Of a stretch of 64,000 bases of DNA, positions 59,307-64,000 are shown piece by piece. Location of the stretch: NCBI GenBank assembly GCA_036261915.1, contig DATAJX010000006.1, forward strand, positions 1 to 64,000, in the 5' to 3' direction. The notes under the pieces were generated by a model, which saw only the letters and a program-made list of their open reading frames with translations, was not told where the DNA came from and ran no database searches. This stretch comes from DATAJX01 sp036261915 (GTDB taxonomy: Bacteria > Pseudomonadota > Alphaproteobacteria > UBA2136 > UBA6156). The position numbers were made by a program, and so were the translations under genes. The first letter of the stretch is position 1; each line of letters opens with the position of its first letter.

Positions 59307-60569
59307 TTATTTCAGGGCCGGGTAAAGCGGATGCTTCTTGCACAACTTCAGCACCTCGCCACGCACCCGCTTCTGCGTTGCGGCCAGTTGCTTGTCGCCC
59401 TGCTTCACCGCACGCAATACGTCGGCGATCCACACCGCGATCTGCTTGAAGTCCTTGTCGTTGAAGCCACGGGTGGTGCCCGCCGCGCTACCCAAACGCA
59501 GGCCGCTGGTCACAAACGGCTTTTCCGGATCGTTGGGGATCATGTTCTTGTTGGTGGTCAACCCGGCCTTGTCCAGCTCCACCTCGGCCACCGCGCCGGT
59601 CACGCCAAAGCTGCGCAGGTCCACCAAGCACAGGTGGTTGTCGGTGCCGCCGCTCACCAGCCGCAGGCCCTCCTTGGCCAGCTGGTCGGCCATGGCCTTG
59701 CAGTTCTTCTTCACGGCCTTGATGTAGGTTTTAAACCCGGGCTTCAGCGCCTCGCCAAAGGCCACGGCCTTGGCGGCCACAATGTGTTCCAGCGGGCCAC
59801 CCTGCAACCCGGGGAAGATTGCGCTGTTGATCTTCTTCGCCTTCTCGGGGTCGTTTGTCAAAATCATGCCACCACGGGGCCCGCGCAGGGTTTTGTGGGT
59901 GGTGGTGGTCACCACGTCGGCGTGGGGGAATGGGTTGGGGTGCTCGCCCGCCGCCACCAGCCCGGCAATGTGGGCCATATCCACCAAAAACAGTGCTCCC
60001 ACGTTGTGGGCAATGCGGGCGATGCGCTCAAAGTCGATTTCGCGCGGGTAGGCACTGGCACCGGCACTGATCAGCTTCGGCCGCACCTGGTTGGCGGTAT
60101 ATTCCAGCGCGTCGTAGTCGATCAGCTCACTGCTGTCCAAGCCGTAAAAGTGGGGCTTAAACCACTTGCCGCTCATGTTCACCGGGCTGCCGTGGGTCAG
60201 GTGCCCGCCCTGGTCCAGCCGCAGGCCCAAAATGGCGTCGCCGGGCTGAAGAAAGGCCATGAACACCGCCTGGTTGGTCTGGCTGCCGCTGTGGGGCTGC
60301 ACGTTGGCAAATTCGCAGCCGAACAGCTTTTTGGCGCGGTCGATGGCCAGTTGCTCCACCACGTCCACCTCGTGGCAGCCGCCATAGTAGCGCTTGCCTG
60401 GGTAGCCTTCGGCATACTTGTTGGTCAGCACGCTGCCCTGCGCCTCCAGCACGGCGGCACTCACGTAGTTCTCGCTGGCGATAAGCTCGATCCCCTCGCG
60501 CTGACGCTTCAGTTCTGCCCCAATGCCCTTGGCAACGGCGCTATCGGTTTTGGCTAAAATGCTGGCCAT
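59307..60569 (-). CDS. glyA: Serine hydroxymethyltransferase
   Basis: ATG 60569 is chosen because GGGAG lies upstream. The 420-aa PLP enzyme has IASENYVSAAVLEAQGS, YAEGYPGKRYYGGCHEVD, the PLP lysine Lys226 in TTTTHKTLRGPRGG and a C-terminal TSGLRLGSAAGTTRG. It interconverts serine and glycine with tetrahydrofolate and feeds one-carbon metabolism. A palindrome in its leader may be regulatory. Confidence 0.96.
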   Translation of the reverse strand: MASILAKTDSAVAKGIGAELKRQREGIELIASENYVSAAVLEAQGSVLTNKYAEGYPGKRYYGGCHEVDVVEQLAIDRAKKLFGCEFANVQPHSGSQTNQAVFMAFLQPGDAILGLRLDQGGHLTHGSPVNMSGKWFKPHFYGLDSSELIDYDALEYTANQVRPKLISAGASAYPREIDFERIARIAHNVGALFLVDMAHIAGLVAAGEHPNPFPHADVVTTTTHKTLRGPRGGMILTNDPEKAKKINSAIFPGLQGGPLEHIVAAKAVAFGEALKPGFKTYIKAVKKNCKAMADQLAKEGLRLVSGGTDNHLCLVDLRSFGVTGAVAEVELDKAGLTTNKNMIPNDPEKPFVTSGLRLGSAAGTTRGFNDKDFKQIAVWIADVLRAVKQGDKQLAATQKRVRGEVLKLCKKHPLYPALK

Positions 60570-60583
60570 GATGATCACTCCCT

Positions 60584-60595
60584 ATTGCATGCAAT
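60584..60595 (-). promoter_or_regulatory. 12-bp palindrome upstream of glyA
   Basis: ATTGCATGCAAT is a perfect palindrome lying 15 to 26 bases upstream of glyA. It could be an operator for a purine- or one-carbon-responsive repressor; the identity is unknown. Confidence 0.35.
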
Positions 60596-60600
60596 ATAAC

Positions 60601-60620
60601 AAAAAACCGCCTGCGGCGGC
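60601..60620 (-). terminator. Terminator after the 187-aa gene
   Basis: On the minus strand CCGCC-GCA-GGCGG is followed by TTTTTT. It stops transcription of the hypothetical gene before glyA. Confidence 0.8.
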
Positions 60621-60642
60621 CGGTCGTGCACGCAAAACAAGC

Positions 60643-61206
60643 TTAAACCAGCGTATCGATCGCCTTGGGGGCTTCGGGCGCCGGCACCGCCGTAACGGTG
60701 GAAGTGCGCGAGGTCACCGGCCGAACCACCGCCGTACCCGCCTGCTCAATGGCCGGGCCCACCACCTTGGCGGCGGTGGCGCTGGCCAGGGCAATGCTCA
60801 GGCTGGTGCCCCGGCTTTGCTGGGCAATGGCATTCAGGTTCTGCTGCACTTGCGCGGCCACGGCGGCCTCGGTCTGGGTGCTTTGGCCCGAAAGGTTAAG
60901 CCCATAAGCGCGCAACGCGGTCATCAAGGGCCAGCGGGGGAAGCCGTTGGTGTCACTGTTCCTGAAATACATGCCTAGGCCTTTCACCTGGCTGAAAAGG
61001 TTTTCGCGCACGCTGGCGGTCTGCACACCGGCATCCACCTGCGCCACGGCAGCGCTCAGGGTGGTGATTTCTTCAACACTCAAGCCGCCCGATTGGGAAA
61101 TTTCGCTCAACACTTGCATGGCATCGCTGGCAGGGGCAACTTGTAACGCAGCGGCCGGGCTATACAAGCCCGCCTGAACCGCACTCAAGTTCGTTACGTC
61201 TACCAT
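60643..61206 (-). CDS. Hypothetical protein, 187 aa
   Basis: The product is Ala/Val/Thr-rich, mostly helical and without membrane segments or signal peptide. One distinctive segment is VKGLGMYFRNSDTNGFPRWP in the middle. The C-terminus is low-complexity (RTSTVTAVPAPEAP). I recognise no family. It is a single gene with its own terminator and a 221-bp upstream gap. Confidence 0.65.
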   Translation of the reverse strand: MVDVTNLSAVQAGLYSPAAALQVAPASDAMQVLSEISQSGGLSVEEITTLSAAVAQVDAGVQTASVRENLFSQVKGLGMYFRNSDTNGFPRWPLMTALRAYGLNLSGQSTQTEAAVAAQVQQNLNAIAQQSRGTSLSIALASATAAKVVGPAIEQAGTAVVRPVTSRTSTVTAVPAPEAPKAIDTLV

Positions 61207-61385
61207 TCCAGTCTTCCTGACTGTTCTCTCTCTCCGGGTGCTGTTTAGTTTCCAGCCTTAAGCACCCTGGCCATCCTGGCTCATATTCATCATAGGCTTA
61301 CCACCTAGGGGTGCAACATAAATTGCACGCAACAGGTATACTAGGCGCTTTATTCGTAGGCACCTGTATGGCCTAACTGCAACAA

Positions 61386-61402
61386 GTTTGTATAACAAAC
61401 TG
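61386..61402 (-). promoter_or_regulatory. Palindrome between murA and the 187-aa gene
   Basis: AGTTTGT-ATA-ACAAACT is a perfect seven-base inverted repeat, 26 bases after the murA stop and about 180 bases before the next gene. It lacks a clear T-tract, so it may be an operator or a weak terminator. Confidence 0.3.
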
Positions 61403-61427
61403 AATATTAAGAATAAATATACAAAAT

Positions 61428-62744
61428 CTAACGTTTTTCGATCGCCAGATTCATGCCCGAAAGCCGCGCGGCCACGTCACCATAGCCACGCTCGATGCGG
61501 TCAATATGCGTCAACGTGGTACTGCCATTCCCCACCGCCGCGGCAATAATATAGGCCAGCCCGGCGCGCAAATCCGGCACTTCCACCGGGGCGTCCAACC
61601 CTTTCAGCGGGGTGGCTCCCATGATCAACGCGCTGTGGCCATGGCCCTTGTGCTCAAAGCGGCAGGGCTTGCCGATGCACTCGGTGCTCACCTGGATTTT
61701 CGCCCCCATGCGGTTCAGTACACCGGTGTAGCCAAAGCGGCTCTCATACACGGTCTCGTGGATCACGCTCACCCCCTGCGCCTGCGTCAGCAGCACGGCA
61801 AAGGGCTGCTGCCAGTCGGTGGCAAAGCCGGGGTACACGTCGGTCTCCAGCATAATGGGCTTCAGCTCGCCCTCCCGGTAAAAGCGCAGGCTCTGCTCGC
61901 CCACTAAATCGAAACCGCCGCCCACCTGCCGGTAATAGGCCAAAAAGTTGTTCAGGGTGTCGGGCTGGATGCCGTGCACGGTAATGTCGCCACCGGTGGC
62001 GCAGGCCAGGCTGGCCCAACTGGCGGCCTCAATGCGGTCGCCCAAACAGTGCATGGTGGTGCCATGCAGGTGGGTTACCCCCTGCACGCGTATCTCGCGG
62101 CCGGGGGTTACGAATATAATGGCACCCATCGCCCGCAGCATGGCGATCAACGCCAAAATCTCGGGCTCGATGGCCGCATTGCGTATAATGGTCGTCCCCG
62201 CCGCCAGCACGCTGTACAGCAGGCAGCTTTCGGTGGCGCCCACGCTGGGGTAGCTCAGGCTGTAATGAATGGCCTTCAACCCACCGGCCTCGGCAAAAAA
62301 CCCGCCTTCCTCATGCTCAACCCTGGCCCCGAACAAACGCCCGGCCTCAATATGGAAATCCACCTTGCGCGCGCCAATGGCGTCGCCATCCAGCACCGGC
62401 ACGCGGGCCTTGCCAAAGCGGTGGAGCAGCACGGGAATGAACAGAATGGGAATGCGGTTGCTGCCCGAATCCGGCATCTTCATGTGCCAGTCCTTGATGC
62501 TGGTGGGGTCAACCTCCAGCGTGCCGGCTTTTTTGTCCCATGCCACCTTGGCACCCAGCCCCTGCACCATCTCCACCAGTATCTGCACTTCACCAATGGG
62601 CGGCACGTTGGTCAGCGTCGTCGGGCTGTCGCCCAAACACGCCGCCACCAACGCCTTGTTGATGAAGTTCTTGGCGCCATAGCAGGTAATCTCGCCCCTT
62701 ACGGGGCGGCCGCCGGTTACGGTATAGGTGCTTGTCATGGCCAC
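61428..62744 (-). CDS. murA: UDP-GlcNAc 1-carboxyvinyltransferase (MurA) with Asp at the Cys site
   Basis: The 438-aa enzyme has the inside-out barrel fold of MurA/AroA. Catalytic residues are GAKN (Lys25), DAIGARKVDFH (Arg126), TDWQQPF for the base Asp and HIDRIERGYGD near the end. At the position of E. coli Cys115 (GGCTIGAR) the sequence is DGDAIGAR, so Asp121 replaces the cysteine. Natural Cys-to-Asp MurAs are active and fosfomycin-resistant in other bacteria. It adds enolpyruvate to UDP-GlcNAc in the first step of peptidoglycan synthesis. It could be a second MurA; only a genome-wide view can tell. Confidence 0.9.
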   Translation of the reverse strand: MAMTSTYTVTGGRPVRGEITCYGAKNFINKALVAACLGDSPTTLTNVPPIGEVQILVEMVQGLGAKVAWDKKAGTLEVDPTSIKDWHMKMPDSGSNRIPILFIPVLLHRFGKARVPVLDGDAIGARKVDFHIEAGRLFGARVEHEEGGFFAEAGGLKAIHYSLSYPSVGATESCLLYSVLAAGTTIIRNAAIEPEILALIAMLRAMGAIIFVTPGREIRVQGVTHLHGTTMHCLGDRIEAASWASLACATGGDITVHGIQPDTLNNFLAYYRQVGGGFDLVGEQSLRFYREGELKPIMLETDVYPGFATDWQQPFAVLLTQAQGVSVIHETVYESRFGYTGVLNRMGAKIQVSTECIGKPCRFEHKGHGHSALIMGATPLKGLDAPVEVPDLRAGLAYIIAAAVGNGSTTLTHIDRIERGYGDVAARLSGMNLAIEKR

Positions 62745-62770
62745 CCTTATACCCTCCTGCCCGCCAAATG

Positions 62771-62794
62771 ATAAAGGCCCCGCAGGGCCTTTAT
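62771..62794 (-). terminator. Terminator after the DUF465 gene
   Basis: ATAAAGGCCC pairs with GGGCCTTTAT around CGCA. It is symmetrical and lies between murA and DUF465, both on the minus strand, so it ends the DUF465 transcript. Confidence 0.8.
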
Positions 62795-62799
62795 TTCAA

Positions 62800-63000
62800 T
62801 CAATGTCGCTGTCGCATGATCTCTTCGGTCAAATGCAACTTCTTCAGCTTCAGTTCCTTCACGCGGGTGGCGTCTACCGCGGGGTGGGCCATCTCGGCGC
62901 GCAATTCAGTTTCGATAATCTCGTGTTTGTGCAGCAGGCTTTGCACATGCGGGTTGTGCTTCATTTGTTCGGTCAGCGGGTGGTTTCCGTTATACGCCAT
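62800..63000 (-). CDS. DUF465 (YdcH-like) small helical protein
   Basis: This 66-aa protein reads MAYNGNHPLTEQMKHNPHVQ, then a helical hairpin with LLHKHEIIETELRAEMAH and VKELKLKKLHLTEEIMRQRH. It matches the DUF465 pattern (helix, turn with Pro, LKKxKLxLKDEI). Such genes are common single-copy or paired genes in Alphaproteobacteria with no proven function. Confidence 0.85.
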   Translation of the reverse strand: MAYNGNHPLTEQMKHNPHVQSLLHKHEIIETELRAEMAHPAVDATRVKELKLKKLHLTEEIMRQRH

Positions 63001-63154
63001 TGCTTATGTGTCCCCTTGTTTTGTTACTCGGTTCTACTGGTCGGCACGCAGGGGTATTATTCGCCTCTTTGCGGACGCATTCAACTACGTAAATGCGCAA
63101 CATATCTATGGCTTACCCGCACCACTTAAAGCTGACACCTTTACACAAAAACCG

Positions 63155-64000
63155 CTAAGCGGCCGATACAACGAGGCTTTCCCAGGCCGCCTTCAACACC
63201 TTGCGCACCAGCGCCGCGTCTTCCGAATGGTCGAACAGCCCGCTGTCCACCGGCCCGGTCTGGGCGGCGGCAAAACTGCCCAGCGGCACCAGGTGCACCT
63301 GCGGGGGCTTCACGCTGCCTACCCGGAAAACCTTGCGGTAGCTCTCAAACCGCAGTTCCATTTCGCCGTGCAGGCGGCGGGCCAGGCTCTCCAGCACCGG
63401 CTGCGGCACCTCGCCCATCGGGCGGCTGATCTCCAACACCCACACCGGCTGACGCTCGGCCACGCGGTGGCCCAACAGGGCATCGCGCACAAACACACCG
63501 TGGTTGCCCAGCGCCATATTGATGTTGGCCAGCGCTTCCACCACCGCGTCTTCGCGTATCCCCTCGCCCAGCCCGTCAAGGCGCATGGCGGGGCCGCGGC
63601 AACTCACGTGCATGGGGTCGGTCTGCAATACCTTGATCAACTGGCCGCTGGCCACGCCCAGCAAACCGCTGGCGGTGGTCAGCACCGGCATGTACTCCTG
63701 CCCCGGCTCCACCTGTCCGGCGTGCAGGCGGCGGAAGTTCCGCGTCAGCTTGCCGTCGCTGGTCACGTCACCGGCGGGGATGAACTCATAAAACGCCTGC
63801 CCGTCGCCGATCATCTGCAACCGCTGGCGGATGTTAATGTCGTACTGGCACGCCACAAAACCGGTGGGCTGCCACAAATATTGCAGCCACTTTACCCGCT
63901 CCAGCCCGGCCAGCAAATAGCCGATCTCGGTCCGTTGCAACGCCACCTCGTAGTGGTTGAACAGTATCGCCTGCAGGTTCGGCACCAGCTTGGCCAGCGG
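63155..64000 (-). CDS. GH3-like adenylate-forming protein, 5' end beyond window
   Basis: The frame is open to the window edge, so the N-terminal half is missing. The visible 281 residues resemble the C-terminal part of GH3-type acyl-acid synthetases: FYEFIPAGD, then EPGQEYMPVLTTASGLLGVA, SCRGPAMRLDGLGEGI and DAVVEALANINMAL, matching the FEF-IP, vGxeYelvvTt and gRxxxxl-gEkl signatures. GH3 proteins activate carboxylic acids with ATP and couple them to amino acids. Bacterial members are poorly characterised. The assignment needs the missing N-terminal part. Confidence 0.6.
   Translation of the reverse strand, partial: PLAKLVPNLQAILFNHYEVALQRTEIGYLLAGLERVKWLQYLWQPTGFVACQYDINIRQRLQMIGDGQAFYEFIPAGDVTSDGKLTRNFRRLHAGQVEPGQEYMPVLTTASGLLGVASGQLIKVLQTDPMHVSCRGPAMRLDGLGEGIREDAVVEALANINMALGNHGVFVRDALLGHRVAERQPVWVLEISRPMGEVPQPVLESLARRLHGEMELRFESYRKVFRVGSVKPPQVHLVPLGSFAAAQTGPVDSGLFDHSEDAALVRKVLKAAWESLVVSAA

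Overview
The window looks like the chromosome of a GC-rich alphaproteobacterium carrying a mosaic accessory region at its left end. Several neighbourhoods typical of Alphaproteobacteria support this: rne divergent from amiC-mrcA-prfB, bamE divergent from rpmF/fabH/ihfA/merR, glyA-nrdR-nusB, accB-accC, der near bamB, and lone DUF2155, DUF465 and DUF192 genes. The paired pilin-like proteins sharing FGLDARIALAIFAV faintly recall Micavibrio-type lineages, but I cannot fix the genus. There are no rRNA operons, complete tRNAs, insertion sequences or CRISPR arrays.

Region 1 (1-14,150) is accessory DNA of uneven base composition. It contains the 3' end of an initiator tRNA (505-549) with no 5' half, which is probably an attachment-site remnant. 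It then holds a CoiA-like nuclease facing a gene with a HEPN-like C-terminal tail, and a GC-rich cassette of DUF2924, large serine recombinase and a small HTH protein. A Rep/RepO-like HTH gene precedes a dense array of the 8-mer GTACGCAC in both orientations (6233-6493) and two small tandem paralogues. An AT-richer defence cluster follows: RHH regulator, m6A methylase, m4C methylase and PLD-family nuclease in one minus-strand operon, divergent from a PrrC/RloC-like AAA ATPase. Paired TTCCAAAATGGAA palindromes and a 10-bp repeat of the tRNA end lie near the right border.

Region 2 (14,150-39,000) is mostly housekeeping and envelope biology: a PAP2 phosphatase, an ArsR/SDR divergent pair, an MFS exporter, Der, BamB, a PAS-GGDEF diguanylate cyclase, a DsbD-like reductase, DUF192 and AsmA-like genes. 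It continues with prfB, which carries a classical +1 programmed frameshift, two EF-hand proteins, PBP1A, an AMIN-amidase and two ABC permeases. Two short genes (53 and 32 aa) have strong ribosome binding sites and their own terminators. A 284-bp element bounded by 25-bp perfect inverted repeats lies between the AsmA-like gene and prfB, and its right arm contains the prfB stop codon.

Region 3 (39,000-51,400) holds rne with a long leader containing an upstream ORF, a phasin-like protein, a BepA-like M48 protease, accBC, hpt, a Nudix hydrolase, DUF2155, MerR, IHF-alpha, FabH, L32 and BamE. plsX, expected between rpmF and fabH, is missing and a terminator is in its place.

Region 4 (51,400-58,300) is the most distinctive locus. 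Two pilin-like paralogues on the plus strand flank a minus-strand operon encoding a Peptidase_S74 tail-fibre-chaperone protein and a 1474-aa secreted LamG/SPRY/glycine-rich fibre with a phage-tail-like C-terminus. I infer a surface appendage or adhesin system.

Region 5 (58,300-64,000) returns to core genes: nusB, nrdR, glyA, a MurA-type enzyme with Asp in place of the usual catalytic Cys, DUF465 and a GH3-like gene running off the window.
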